Shown in pieces: positions 25,001 through 33,693 of a stretch of DNA of 64,000 nucleotides. How positions within the stretch are numbered: the stretch's first letter is position 1; each line of letters begins with the position of its first letter. The position numbers and the translations under genes were made by a program. The stretch lies in NCBI GenBank assembly GCA_944383765.1, contig CALWQT010000005.1, positions 1 through 64,000 of the forward strand, in the 5' to 3' direction. The stretch comes from an uncultured Lachnospiraceae bacterium. GTDB taxonomy: Bacteria > Bacillota > Clostridia > Lachnospirales > Lachnospiraceae. The notes below the pieces were generated by a model, which saw only the letters and a program-made list of their open reading frames with translations, was not told the origin of the DNA and ran no database searches.

Positions 25001-28000
25001 CCCTTTCCCGGCCCGGTCAGTGTCCAGCTGCCTTCCACACTGTCCTTCTGCAGCTTTTCAGAAAAACCGGAAGTCACATTTCCTTTTTTATCCGTTATTC
25101 GATAGTACAGGTAATAGGTTCCGTTATCTTCTGCATTTCGTGAAGTAGAGAAGGTTTCCCGTTCTACCTGAGAAGGTGCCACTTCAGTCAGACCGGTGGG
25201 AATCTGCTGGTCATTGGTGACCCATTTATACTGCACCGACGCTACCCCGCTGGGTTCTCCGCCTTCTTCACCGGCCTTATCCGTAAACGTGAGAATTCCT
25301 TCCACCGTATCGCTGGTATACCAGCCGCTCTCACGGTTCTGCGTGCCGCTGAACCGGCATATCACTGTAGGTTTTGTAACATCAATATCCTCTACTCTTA
25401 CCTGATACTCACTGCCCACATTCCCCAGAATATCCGTAAGCCTTATGGTATAGGTTCCGTTCTTCGTAACCGGAAAGCTTTCCCCGGTAAATTCTGTCCA
25501 TGTTCCCTGTCCGTCAGATCGATATTCCCTTTTCTTGATACCGCTTCCGGAATATCCGGTGACCATACCCTGTTCATTATAGACTGGCGTGCAGTTGTCT
25601 GTGGCACCTGTGAGGGCAATGGTTCTGGATTCCCCTGTGCTGGAAACACTCAGACCGGTCAGCTTCGGCCCTTCGTTGTCGATCCTGGTTACCAGAACCT
25701 CTTTGGAAACAGTATTGTTATATTCATCCATGACTGTGAACGCATAAAGACCGTTTTTCGTCACGGTACAGGTTCCTGCAAACTGTCCTGTCACAGTCCC
25801 GTCCGGTGTATAGACGGAATCAATTTCGCCTGAACCGACCGCTTCCCCTTTTTTAGCTTCCCAGGTCAGAGTCTTACTCTTTTCCCAGGAGCCTGAAGGC
25901 TCTGTCACAGTCAGCGTGGGCATCTGTCCTGCTGTGGTAGGCGCCTTCATCATATACGGGCCTGCAGAAAGAATGTCGGATACGTTTCCTGCCTGGTCGG
26001 TCACCCGAACGTGGAAATATTTTTCCGTCTTTGTGATCTCGCTGGCTGTATAAGTGGAAACGTAACCGGAAGCGCCGGGAATCAGTTCCGTCCAGTCAGA
26101 GGAATCTTCGCTGATATCCGGCTCAGATGTCCACGCATACTCTACTTTCCTGATTCCGCTGCCGTTTGTTTCGTCTTCTGGCAGCACCACCAGAGACAGA
26201 GAATCATAAATGACCGATTGGTCTGTGGAATTCCCATTCAGAATAGCAACCACAGGCTTCACTCTGTCGATCTTTTTCACCTCAATAGTGCTGGAAACCA
26301 CATTTCCGTAACTGTCTGTCAGAACAGCCGTATAAATCCCGTTCTCTGTGACCTGCAAATATTGATTGCCGGGAGATGTGGAGGTAATCTGGACAGACTC
26401 CATCTCTTCCCCATTGCAGTACCAGGTGAGTGTGGCAGGCTTGGTCTGGCCTGCATGGCTGATGGCAAGGTATTTCTCCTTCTTCCATACATCGGCTACA
26501 TCGGTTCCGCCGGAAGAAGGAGCAGACAGGACAGCCGTTCCGGTGATCGCCGGATTCTGAAAAGAAAACGGCTGACAGGCATAGGCAGTGGCTCCGTTGG
26601 AAGAAACAGCAAGGGCATGGAGATACCAGGTTTTCGCCCTTCCCTCACTGCCGGAATCCAGACTGGCTGTGAGAGTTTCCCCATTTTCCACATCACTCCA
26701 GCCATAGGAAGGCAAGTCAGAGGATTCTGACCAGGCATACTGAAGCTGCTGGGCATTGGTCGATGTGATCGCTGCTGAATGAGTGGGAATGGAACCGGTG
26801 GTCTTTGCCGTAATCTTTACAGTAGGCTTCGTGGCATCCACGGTTATATTGGTCTGCCCTCCGGAAAAGCCAGTATCAGTACCCTCATATCCGCACAGGT
26901 CCCGGATAGCGGAAGAACTGGAAATGCCGGTTACCGTAAGAGCATTGGCGCCGTTCAGGCTGCTGGCTGTGGTCACGTTTCCGCTGAAATACAGGACATT
27001 GGTATCCCCTCCCCCTGCATAAGTCAGGGTACCTGCACTGGTAACGATCTGAAGTCCATCCAGAGAACTGTTCTGGCTGTCTACAATCTCGTCAAAAATC
27101 AGGGATACAGTAATCGGGTCTCCAGGCAGGTAAATTCCCGGGGCCATAGGGGCAATTCCCAGAAGCTCAGGTTCTTGTTCATCATACACAAGGGCGTGAG
27201 AGGTCAGACCGTCCACATACCAGATGTCTGTATTTTTTCCATTGGCACCGAAATACAGATAGCAGGTATCTCCTGTTCCCAGTTTCACATAGGTCTTTTC
27301 CTGATACTGAATGCAGGAACCGGAACTGTTAAGGGGATAACCGCTGTTTTCTCCGCCTCCCGTCTGGGTAGCCGGAAAATAGTAGAAATTCTCTGTACTT
27401 TCTTCTCCCTGGAGAAAGGTACAGGCCCAGAGCTGCCCAGGCAGGTTCTGCACCGGCTTTTTTTCGCCACCAGTAGTATAAAATTTATTCTCCAGACTTT
27501 CCTTCCCCATATAAACATGTTCATATCCATCCTCATATTCATAGGCCTTCAGCACATAGCGGTAGTACCAACCAGAAGCAGTTGCATTCAGATAGTTCCG
27601 CAGAACATTATCCGGATAATAGTTGGAAAGGCTGCTTTGGGTATGATAATTTTCAGTATTATTCCTGTTTGTGAGAAACCTGATATTTGTGTAATTTTCT
27701 GCCCCCTGATCTCCTGTGCTGTCCGCTACATATTGCCCGTTTGTTCCCGTTGTCTCAGCCACATTGGTCACGGATACCTCATCGGTATAAACAGTTCTGT
27801 CTATGGAGTATTCATTGTTCTTAGCCATGGTACGGGTTTTGGAACGGCTGGAGGCATCAATCCGTCCGCCTCCCTCCACACGGTAGATCTCCAGAGAATA
27901 GGTCCGGTCCGCATTGGAGTACCTAGTTCCCTCATCTCCATTATAGGGCTCATTAACTGCATGCTCCGGTACCGTTACCGTTTTTTCCATTTCTCCGTTT

Positions 28001-30765
28001 TCAAAGACCAGCGTCCCCTGGAGGTGGTCAAAATGAGTTCCCCCTACAGCAGAGCCGTTGACGGTGCGGTAATAGACGGTCTGCGTTTCATCGCTACCCC
28101 CGGTCCGTGTAATGGTGAAGGTATTTCCTGACACACTGCTTACGGAAAACGTTCCATATTGCGGGATGCCAAATCCAAAGGAGGCTGCATCACTGTAAGT
28201 TACGTTTTCCCCAGCCTTTGCATAGGCACGGACATAATAGGTAATTCCGGGAAGAAGTCCGGAAGCGGTGGCAGTAAGTGTGCCCCCTTTGGTGGTGACA
28301 GGAGAAGCTGTCTGCACCGTTCCGTTATGAATGGTCAGGGTAGGATTTTGCATCACTCCCCACACAAATCCGGTTTCCGTGATGGTTTTGGCCCCTGTAT
28401 TCGTAAGAACTGCTTTCAGGGAATAGGAGTCCCTGCTTCCCGGAACGGCCTCCGGTGTACCCATGGTAAGCCTGGCAGGCTTTGCCGTGACGGTAATGGA
28501 ACAATTTTCCTGGACTATATTGCCTGCAGCATCCCTTGCCGTTACCGGAATCACCTTTTCTCCGGGAGCAGCAGTGATATCAGAAGGGATGGTATAGGAA
28601 AGAGGCTCCGCAGCCAGCATACGGTCATCTGTAGCGGAAACCGACTCGTCAAACAGCCTCTTTACTGTTTCATAATCTTCTCCCTCATCCACTATGATCG
28701 GGGAATAGGAAATCTCCGGAGGTTCACGGTCAATGTTACTTACCGTTACCGGATACTTCACTTCCTTTTCCACCCCATTCTGCCTGTAGCGGATGGTAAA
28801 CTCATAGATGCCATTCTCAGAAACCGAAAGGGGATTGGTAGATATGACCTGAACCTGATCTATCCCCATTGCAGGAATATCTTCCCCGCTCACGCTGATG
28901 GTAACATTAGAATTGGTATAGGTATCCGGCATTATAGTATGGCTTATCTCGGGGCTCAGGCCAATCCCCTGTTTGAAATAAAAGTCCAGGCTGTCCATGG
29001 CTGCGATCTGTTCGTTTTCATCTTTTATCACACCGGTGATCCTGTAAACTCCGGATTCGGAATCAAGGGGCATGGTCAGTCCCACATCCTCGGATACGGA
29101 AGTATCCGTCACCTGTCCAAAGCAGGCATCCAGAGCGTTTCCCGTTGCCGTCTGAAGAAGGGTATATTCCGTATAATATGGCTTCTTTCCCTTCTGCTTT
29201 ATAGTGGCAAGGGCATTCACTGTTACCTGGGAATTCTCCGTTACCGAATCCTTCAGCTGCAGAGCAAATTCTTCCATATTCTCATCCTTTGCCCCGCCGT
29301 CCAAGATCAGCTGCATCCAGTCCACCTTCACAACCCATCTGCTTGCGATCGTAATGGATATCACATTTTTCCCCAGCCGCAGTTTGTCTATGGGAATCTC
29401 CAGCACAGTCGTATTCCATGTGCTGTTGGTACCGGAAAGATAACCGATGGTACTGTCATTATAAACCTCCTTATATGAATTTTTCTGATCCATAGGCAGA
29501 TAGATATCATCATTCAGATAGACATAATCGGTTTCTCCGCTGTCCTCGTCCACATCATATGCCTTTACTGCCAGATAAGCGCTCTGAGTGGGTAGCTCAT
29601 CGATCTGGAAGGTGATTTCGATGGGATGGGCGGCGTAACGTGGACTCATCATAATATCTATATCATCATCCGACTGTCCTGTATGGTTATTGTCCTCATT
29701 ATCTGCTGTAACCATCAAAGTCTGGGGATGGGAAACCGTATTCCCTGCCAGAGAAGCACCGGCAGGCGAAGCCGACAGTGACCAGTCAGCCATAAGCAAA
29801 GAAACTGCCTCTCCCGGTTCCATGGCAAAAAGATCCAGTTCCTCTGCCAGGTCTTCCATGGTAAGAAGCTCCGGTATTTCATCTTCTGCCATCTTTTCCT
29901 GTATGATTGGGGGATAATGAACCGGACAGTCCAGATCCTCACAGTCTCTCTCTGTATCACGGATATGTTCCAGCCACTCCAGGCGCTCCAGAAGTTCTTC
30001 AAAATTCTCAGGAAGTTCCCCTCCCGTTTCCAGATAAGCATCCACTGCTTCTCTTGCCTGAGCCAGCTGTTTCTCACGGATCAGGCTCTCGTCTGCTGTA
30101 CCGGAAGACAGATATGCAAAGGGATCCGGCAAGGACTCCAGCAATCCGGTGAGGGCCACAGCTGCATCTCCGGTCACTGTAACAGTAAGGTACGGCAGTT
30201 CCACATGGTCCAGAGGGATATAATCTTCCGGAAGTACTGCAGTAAACACATAGATTCCTTCTGTATGTCCTTCATATTCCGGCTCACATTCCCAGGTCAC
30301 CCCTGAAATAACTACCCTTTTTCTCTCCGATTCCTCTGCTACGATATCTCCACCTGGATATTCCGATGGTGTGACTGAAGTAGACGGCGTGGCGATACCG
30401 GATTCCGGATGTTCTATTTCTTCCGGAGTATCCAGTTCTGAAACCGTAGCTATCCCCGCATCACCCACTTCTCCTTTCTCTCCATCCAATACCACTACAG
30501 AAGCTTCCAGAGTATCCGGCAGGACCAGTTCTTCCAGCTGGGTTCCCAAGGGTACCACCTGCTCCCGCACATCCTCTTCCAATTCCGCAAATCCATAAAT
30601 TTCAATATTGTCCATGGTCAGTACACCTGTCGCTGCAAAGGTGGTGACCCATTCTCCATTTCCCACCAGAAGAGTTATGATCAGACTTCCCGCCAGGATT
30701 CTCCTTCCCATCCGGTCATGTCTGTTTCTTATTTTTCTTATCCATATTTCTTTCCATCTCTTCAT
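22048..30765 (-). CDS. giant multi-domain cell-wall protein with sortase signal
   Basis: 2905 residues. The order is: signal peptide (about 1-46); an Ig-like piece near 140-200; a carbohydrate-binding-like jelly-roll near 380-500; several bacterial Ig-like repeats; a Calx-beta-type domain near 870-970 (SGNTFTITRTGG, GTHFDHLQGTLVFENGE). A long array of Ig-like modules with DKAGN/DILGN/DLAGN signatures follows, then a Listeria-Bacteroides repeat near 2010-2085 (GYTFGGWYTD, TTLYAKWT) and a conserved beta domain near 2685-2808. The sorting signal is PVTGDD (about 2865), then a membrane segment and KRK tail. It is probably an adhesin or glycan-binding stalk. GAGGTG precedes ATG 30765. It is expressed with srtB, and its promoter carries a LytTR-type repeat for the regulator encoded upstream. 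Confidence 0.9.
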   Translation of the reverse strand: MKRWKEIWIRKIRNRHDRMGRRILAGSLIITLLVGNGEWVTTFAATGVLTMDNIEIYGFAELEEDVREQVVPLGTQLEELVLPDTLEASVVVLDGEKGEVGDAGIATVSELDTPEEIEHPESGIATPSTSVTPSEYPGGDIVAEESERKRVVISGVTWECEPEYEGHTEGIYVFTAVLPEDYIPLDHVELPYLTVTVTGDAAVALTGLLESLPDPFAYLSSGTADESLIREKQLAQAREAVDAYLETGGELPENFEELLERLEWLEHIRDTERDCEDLDCPVHYPPIIQEKMAEDEIPELLTMEDLAEELDLFAMEPGEAVSLLMADWSLSASPAGASLAGNTVSHPQTLMVTADNEDNNHTGQSDDDIDIMMSPRYAAHPIEITFQIDELPTQSAYLAVKAYDVDEDSGETDYVYLNDDIYLPMDQKNSYKEVYNDSTIGYLSGTNSTWNTTVLEIPIDKLRLGKNVISITIASRWVVKVDWMQLILDGGAKDENMEEFALQLKDSVTENSQVTVNALATIKQKGKKPYYTEYTLLQTATGNALDACFGQVTDTSVSEDVGLTMPLDSESGVYRITGVIKDENEQIAAMDSLDFYFKQGIGLSPEISHTIMPDTYTNSNVTISVSGEDIPAMGIDQVQVISTNPLSVSENGIYEFTIRYRQNGVEKEVKYPVTVSNIDREPPEISYSPIIVDEGEDYETVKRLFDESVSATDDRMLAAEPLSYTIPSDITAAPGEKVIPVTARDAAGNIVQENCSITVTAKPARLTMGTPEAVPGSRDSYSLKAVLTNTGAKTITETGFVWGVMQNPTLTIHNGTVQTASPVTTKGGTLTATASGLLPGITYYVRAYAKAGENVTYSDAASFGFGIPQYGTFSVSSVSGNTFTITRTGGSDETQTVYYRTVNGSAVGGTHFDHLQGTLVFENGEMEKTVTVPEHAVNEPYNGDEGTRYSNADRTYSLEIYRVEGGGRIDASSRSKTRTMAKNNEYSIDRTVYTDEVSVTNVAETTGTNGQYVADSTGDQGAENYTNIRFLTNRNNTENYHTQSSLSNYYPDNVLRNYLNATASGWYYRYVLKAYEYEDGYEHVYMGKESLENKFYTTGGEKKPVQNLPGQLWACTFLQGEESTENFYYFPATQTGGGENSGYPLNSSGSCIQYQEKTYVKLGTGDTCYLYFGANGKNTDIWYVDGLTSHALVYDEQEPELLGIAPMAPGIYLPGDPITVSLIFDEIVDSQNSSLDGLQIVTSAGTLTYAGGGDTNVLYFSGNVTTASSLNGANALTVTGISSSSAIRDLCGYEGTDTGFSGGQTNITVDATKPTVKITAKTTGSIPTHSAAITSTNAQQLQYAWSESSDLPSYGWSDVENGETLTASLDSGSEGRAKTWYLHALAVSSNGATAYACQPFSFQNPAITGTAVLSAPSSGGTDVADVWKKEKYLAISHAGQTKPATLTWYCNGEEMESVQITSTSPGNQYLQVTENGIYTAVLTDSYGNVVSSTIEVKKIDRVKPVVAILNGNSTDQSVIYDSLSLVVLPEDETNGSGIRKVEYAWTSEPDISEDSSDWTELIPGASGYVSTYTASEITKTEKYFHVRVTDQAGNVSDILSAGPYMMKAPTTAGQMPTLTVTEPSGSWEKSKTLTWEAKKGEAVGSGEIDSVYTPDGTVTGQFAGTCTVTKNGLYAFTVMDEYNNTVSKEVLVTRIDNEGPKLTGLSVSSTGESRTIALTGATDNCTPVYNEQGMVTGYSGSGIKKREYRSDGQGTWTEFTGESFPVTKNGTYTIRLTDILGNVGSEYQVRVEDIDVTKPTVICRFSGTQNRESGWYTSDTVEGILTFTDKAGEEGGEPSGVASVQYKWVTNDQQIPTGLTEVAPSQVERETFSTSRNAEDNGTYYLYYRITDKKGNVTSGFSEKLQKDSVEGSWTLTGPGKGQPVSDGLTMTAELTYGPSGGILKAQDTLLATLDPSTGTGTRTIQVTYTRTESGSSSFRYYSYGRNGFAEGEYSEKEYGICRVDFDSQGGSAAESQLVWYLPGEDGTFCTVTKPEKPSRTGYTFGGWYTDPACADGTEFNFETGQLTADTTLYAKWTANTYQVTYHLTNPDGTAYTAADGYTSYIYGEGLSLPVPEQEGFRFSGWHDNKNYTGTSYTEIHADAMGNKEYHAYFQDISKPALRAELTSEPASDADGWYGAASQPAIRLTYEDNVAVTGLYVSVDGGDYTSLSLGGTAQYDYDSLHEGEHTYSFRAEDGEGNFSEEVRVTAKLDTEKPEIVQVEYTYQAANLWNWIIGKTNLIIEVSAHDSGSGAAKLIYTRNPKGEEPETETIAFRDGKAEITFSEDFRGTITLTGYDLAGNASDSITLGADGGGILVEDHAPEISFTIEGNAVSENYYEEEPSVSVNVTDDGNGSEQVITGGVARVTYRVGSGTEQAVSADYDGELLSGVNFTIGAGELSKGENQIIVTATDHAGNTASQTVVVKVKKPEKTPEAVIRYRDHDLSEMEGDADYRISYVPEDGAGDTVVCTADGDGIIEIEEAWYGTTVRIVKMGNDNDMTDSEPQSLDIPERPEAPSPGTVSESGEGKKDGCMTNLLANVLYQISQDGGMTWQTLQSDGEGQISGLASGSYLVRVSATDSNFAGKPSGIINLPCSGNLRKDTVVAADAPIQDAILGNNEKELFASDGIFTSEEKSEIMDGRDARVWLEITNVNETAVADADRETMEQAAKEVMENHSELVYFGVDLFKQIDGGEKTRISEPGIYIQVTIRFPEELLNHSSAIVREYRIIRLHEGTATVIDGEFNEQTGEFSFETDKFSTYAIVYRDRAKHSDSGGSSTGNGMAENLSEQKHLIIPDIEEYLQKEELTEAPEYTNTSSQSDGKPGVPVTGDDTNLVFWIILLLLSSVALIGLLVQKRKNARDEEQ

Positions 30766-30833
30766 TTTTCACCTCATGCCCAATTCTTATGCTGATGATC
30801 AAAAAGCCCCTATATTATTATCAGCATAACAAA

Positions 30834-30857
30834 AAAACCACTTGGATAAGTGGTTTT
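30834..30857 (-). terminator. terminator of the AgrCA-like operon
   Basis: AAAACCACTT-ATCC-AAGTGGTTTT on the minus strand, followed by a run of T (30837-30831). It separates the kinase gene from the giant surface-protein gene. The expected -35 region of the latter's promoter falls inside it. Confidence 0.75.
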
Positions 30858-30859
30858 GG

Positions 30860-30889
30860 CACAATTGGTCGTTTCTCAGGCATAATTGG
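30860..30889 (-). promoter_or_regulatory. LytTR-type direct repeat (9-12-9) upstream of the adhesin gene
   Basis: On the minus strand, CCAATTATG (30889-30881), exactly 12 bp, then CCAATTGTG (30868-30860). Two nine-base direct repeats separated by 12 bp is the arrangement bound by AgrA/LytTR regulators. It lies about 40 bp upstream of a TAATAT -10-like element (about 30812-30820) of the giant gene, a position suited to activation. Confidence 0.7.
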
Positions 30890-30893
30890 ATGA

Positions 30894-32165
30894 TCACAGA
30901 TTAAGCACCGCACAAGCAGAGCAGGTTCCATCCTGTAAGGAATAGTCCAGACTACCGTCGTATTTCCGGCATACAGAAAGAATACTGGAGATACCGACCC
31001 CCTTTTCCTCCGGCAGATTTTCCCGCAGTTTCAGTTTATCAGAACAGGTATTGTTGCAGACGATCATAAGCCTGTTTTTCTGCAACCGAACATAGATTTC
31101 AATACGCAGATTCCCTTTTCCTGAATCCAGACATCCATGAAAGGCATTCTCCAGCAGATTTCCAAACATGGCAATCAGTTCCACATCCTTTACCGGCAGC
31201 TTTTCCGGAACATTGCATTTCACCAGAAAATCAATCTGATGCTCGGATGCTTTTCCGGCATAAGCCGAAAAAATGCTGTTTAATACACTATTTACAGAAT
31301 ATTGCCTCACTGCCGTTTCCGAAATCTTCACACCATATTCTTCAATATAGGAAAGGATCCGGGAAACACTGCCTGTTTTCGCATATTCTCCAATCATTTC
31401 CAGATGATGCCTGATATCATGGCGCATTCTCCGGTTTCTCTTATCTGCCTCCTGCATGATGGAAAGGCGGTTGGAAAGATATTCCGCATTCTGACGCATC
31501 AGCTCTCCTTCCATCTCCTTTTTCATATAGCTGATGTTGCTGAACACAAGGCTGTATACCGCACACATGATAAAACTGATTATGATAAATGATAACAGAG
31601 CTTCTCCCGATGATACATGCAGCACCACATACAGAATACTGAACATGGCCTGAACCATATAAAACAGAACCGCGATCAGAGCCAGATTCCACCATCTTCT
31701 TCCGTTCAAACCTGTCAGCGAACGGATCAGCGGCACCGCATACCTTTTATAGCATACCAGAAGCAGAAGAAGGACCGCACTGCGTATCATAATACGGAAA
31801 AAATATTCCGAAAGCTCCGGAATCTGCGGGAAAAGCCCTCTTGCAGCAAGTCTTACAATATTGTCGATGACAGAAAACAGGCAAAAATAAGTGATAAACA
31901 GAAAACATTTTTTGGGAAAACAATCTTTTGAGACCTTACAGGAAAAGAAGAAGGTCCAGGCCACGATTCCGGCATAGATCAATATACCCCCATTTCCCCT
32001 TATGGCATATCCCAGCCCTGTCATTCCTACAAATCCGGCTGTAAAAACGATTCCATATCCTATCAATTTTTTTCTGCAGTAAGCATATTCCGCCATATAA
32101 TAAATGACAATGACGTGACATATGGCTGTCAAAAGAAACCCGGGCACCTGATACCATACATTCAT
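30894..32165 (-). CDS. AgrC-like sensor histidine kinase
   Basis: This 423-residue kinase has about six N-terminal membrane segments, a dimerization helix with the phospho-accepting His in MRHDIRHHLEM (about residue 248), and a GHKL ATPase domain (GNLLENAFHGCLD N-box, EEKGVGISSI G-box). This is the HPK10/AgrC group that often senses peptides. No agrB/agrD-like genes are nearby, so the signal is unknown. The start overlaps the regulator's stop (ATGA). The pair is separated from the adhesin gene by a terminator and a LytTR-type operator. Confidence 0.88.
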   Translation of the reverse strand: MNVWYQVPGFLLTAICHVIVIYYMAEYAYCRKKLIGYGIVFTAGFVGMTGLGYAIRGNGGILIYAGIVAWTFFFSCKVSKDCFPKKCFLFITYFCLFSVIDNIVRLAARGLFPQIPELSEYFFRIMIRSAVLLLLLVCYKRYAVPLIRSLTGLNGRRWWNLALIAVLFYMVQAMFSILYVVLHVSSGEALLSFIIISFIMCAVYSLVFSNISYMKKEMEGELMRQNAEYLSNRLSIMQEADKRNRRMRHDIRHHLEMIGEYAKTGSVSRILSYIEEYGVKISETAVRQYSVNSVLNSIFSAYAGKASEHQIDFLVKCNVPEKLPVKDVELIAMFGNLLENAFHGCLDSGKGNLRIEIYVRLQKNRLMIVCNNTCSDKLKLRENLPEEKGVGISSILSVCRKYDGSLDYSLQDGTCSACAVLNL

Positions 32166-32893
32166 TTTAATACCTCCCTGCGGCAGAAATCCATGTAGTT
32201 TTTTCGAGCTGCCTCTTCACACCGTCTGGGTATGGGGATTTTTTTTCCATCTTCCATCTCCATACAGCTGGCAGACATTTTTTTCGCAAAGGAAAGATTT
32301 ACAATATAGGAAGCTCCAATTTTTGTAAATTCCGGATATTCCCTGATTTCTTCCCACAGAGAAGAAATCGTCCTTCGCAGCTTCAGTTCCCTGCCATCGC
32401 TCAGATTCATCTGCAGATAGTGTTTCTGCGATTCTATAAACGCAATTTCACTAATGCAGACACGGTACATTCCATCCACACAGGCAAGAGAAATGCTTTC
32501 TGCTTTTCCTTTCCGCTGTATCCCACGGTCCATTGCATCACAGAACTGTTCCTGAGTAAACGGCTTTAACAGGTAGTGAACCGCATTCAAAGCAAATGCC
32601 TCCACCGCATACTCGCTGCTGGCTGTCAGAAAAATAATACCGGTATCCGGATTTCTGGAAAAAATTTCTCTCGCTGCTTTCGTTCCTGACATACCCGGCA
32701 TACAAATATCCAGCAGCAGGAGATCGTATGTTTTTCCTTTTTCTACTGCACTTAAAAGTGCCTCGGCCGTTTCATAGGCATCCGTTTCAAAGGAAAACTC
32801 CGGATGGATCTGTTCATAGGCTTTTAACGCATACAAACACTGTTCCAGTTCCCTGGATACATCATCACAGACTGCAATTTTCATCACCAGCAT
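32162..32893 (-). CDS. LytTR-family response regulator, AgrA-like
   Basis: This 243-residue protein has a receiver domain (KIAVCDD; phospho-acceptor Asp in LLLLDICMPGMSG; KPF for the conserved Lys). A C-terminal LytTR DNA-binding domain follows (IAFIESQKHYLQMNLSDG, FTKIGASYIVNL). ATG 32893 is chosen because GGAGG lies five bases upstream; ATG 32884 is an alternative. It probably binds the 9-12-9 repeat at 30860-30889 and activates the giant surface protein and sortase genes. Confidence 0.88.
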   Translation of the reverse strand: MLVMKIAVCDDVSRELEQCLYALKAYEQIHPEFSFETDAYETAEALLSAVEKGKTYDLLLLDICMPGMSGTKAAREIFSRNPDTGIIFLTASSEYAVEAFALNAVHYLLKPFTQEQFCDAMDRGIQRKGKAESISLACVDGMYRVCISEIAFIESQKHYLQMNLSDGRELKLRRTISSLWEEIREYPEFTKIGASYIVNLSFAKKMSASCMEMEDGKKIPIPRRCEEAARKNYMDFCRREVLK

Positions 32894-32989
32894 TCCGACC
32901 TCCATCCTTCTTTTTTCCCATTCTACCATAATTACGAAAAATACACCACCGCTGTCTTTTCTCCGATGTTTTAAGCGGTAACACAAAAG

Positions 32990-33024
32990 CAGGACAGCAT
33001 AACAAACTTTGCCATGCTGTCCTG
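32990..33024 (-). terminator. terminator after the flavin-binding-protein gene
   Basis: CAGGACAGCAT (32990-33000) pairs with ATGCTGTCCTG (33014-33024). On the minus strand it is followed by CTTTTGTG. Confidence 0.8.
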
Positions 33025-33067
33025 TAAGATACGATTACTTTCCTATTTCTGTCATTCATCTGACCGC

Positions 33068-33460
33068 TCAGAACCGGATTACTACCGGCTCATGGGTGAA
33101 AGAGCTGATGGTGGCAACTGCATGTTTAAAATAAAGCACCTGTGTATTGCCATCATCAGCAGCATACATCTTCTTCAAAGACGGATAAGCATCCAGCATG
33201 GACTGACGTGCCTCTACACGGTCATCTTCCACCAGCTCACCGGCAATGCGGATCCACTCTCCATTCTTAAATGCGCAGATTTCTGCCTTGGGATTCGCCA
33301 TCAGCTGTTTGGAAACATCTTTGACCTTGCCCGTCTGGATATAAAGACGGCCTTCAAAAATATGTGCGGTTCCAAACGGCCGCACTCTTGGCTGATCTCC
33401 TTCCACTGTGGCCAGATAATAAACTTCCGCATCTTTCAAAAACTGTACTACCTGTTCCAT
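33068..33460 (-). CDS. pyridoxamine 5'-phosphate oxidase-like flavin-binding protein
   Basis: This 130-residue split-barrel protein has FLKDAEVYYLATVEGDQPRVRPFG at the N-terminus, LYIQTGKVKDVSKQLMANPKAEIC in the middle, and WIRIAGELVEDDR. These are features of small FMN/F420-binding split-barrel proteins used in redox chemistry or general detoxification; the substrate is unknown. GGAGGA precedes ATG 33460. It is divergent from an HxlR-type regulator remnant that may once have controlled it. Confidence 0.82.
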   Translation of the reverse strand: MEQVVQFLKDAEVYYLATVEGDQPRVRPFGTAHIFEGRLYIQTGKVKDVSKQLMANPKAEICAFKNGEWIRIAGELVEDDRVEARQSMLDAYPSLKKMYAADDGNTQVLYFKHAVATISSFTHEPVVIRF

Positions 33461-33537
33461 ATTTGTCCTCCTCTTGTAATCTTGCATTTTTGTTCCTAAT
33501 TATAATAGCTCTGTAACACTTTTTCGTAAAGTACGCA

Positions 33538-33674
33538 CTTTTACCTGGAACCAGCCGATTCGGAGAATTAAAAAATCGATGGAAGGCATATCCCAGAAAG
33601 TATTGACCGCCCAGCTTCGTGATATGGAACGGACGGGGCTCATTAACCGGAAAGTTTATATCTTGCTGAGGTGA
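33538..33674 (+). pseudogene. remnant of an HxlR-family regulator gene
   Basis: The plus-strand sequence reads LLPGTSRFGELK, then after a missing base in an A-run (33570-33575) MEGISQKVLTAQLRDMERTGLINRKVY. This is the winged-helix core of an HxlR regulator. The N-terminus, with its metal/redox Cys, and the C-terminus are gone, and a further shift after KVY separates an AEV typical of the family. It is divergent from the flavin-binding gene, where HxlR regulators commonly sit. Confidence 0.7.
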
Positions 33675-33693
33675 AGCATATAAAAACATCGTT

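Noticed and set aside
24385..29478. Long plus-strand open frames (up to about 450 codons) opposite the giant surface protein
   Set aside because: They are frame shadows of the repetitive minus-strand gene: no ribosome binding sites, Ser/Arg/Cys-rich composition, no known domains.
22048..30765. Possible phage tail or pilus gene reading of the giant protein
   Set aside because: Signal peptide, sorting signal and paired sortase show a wall-anchored surface protein; no phage or pilin genes are nearby.
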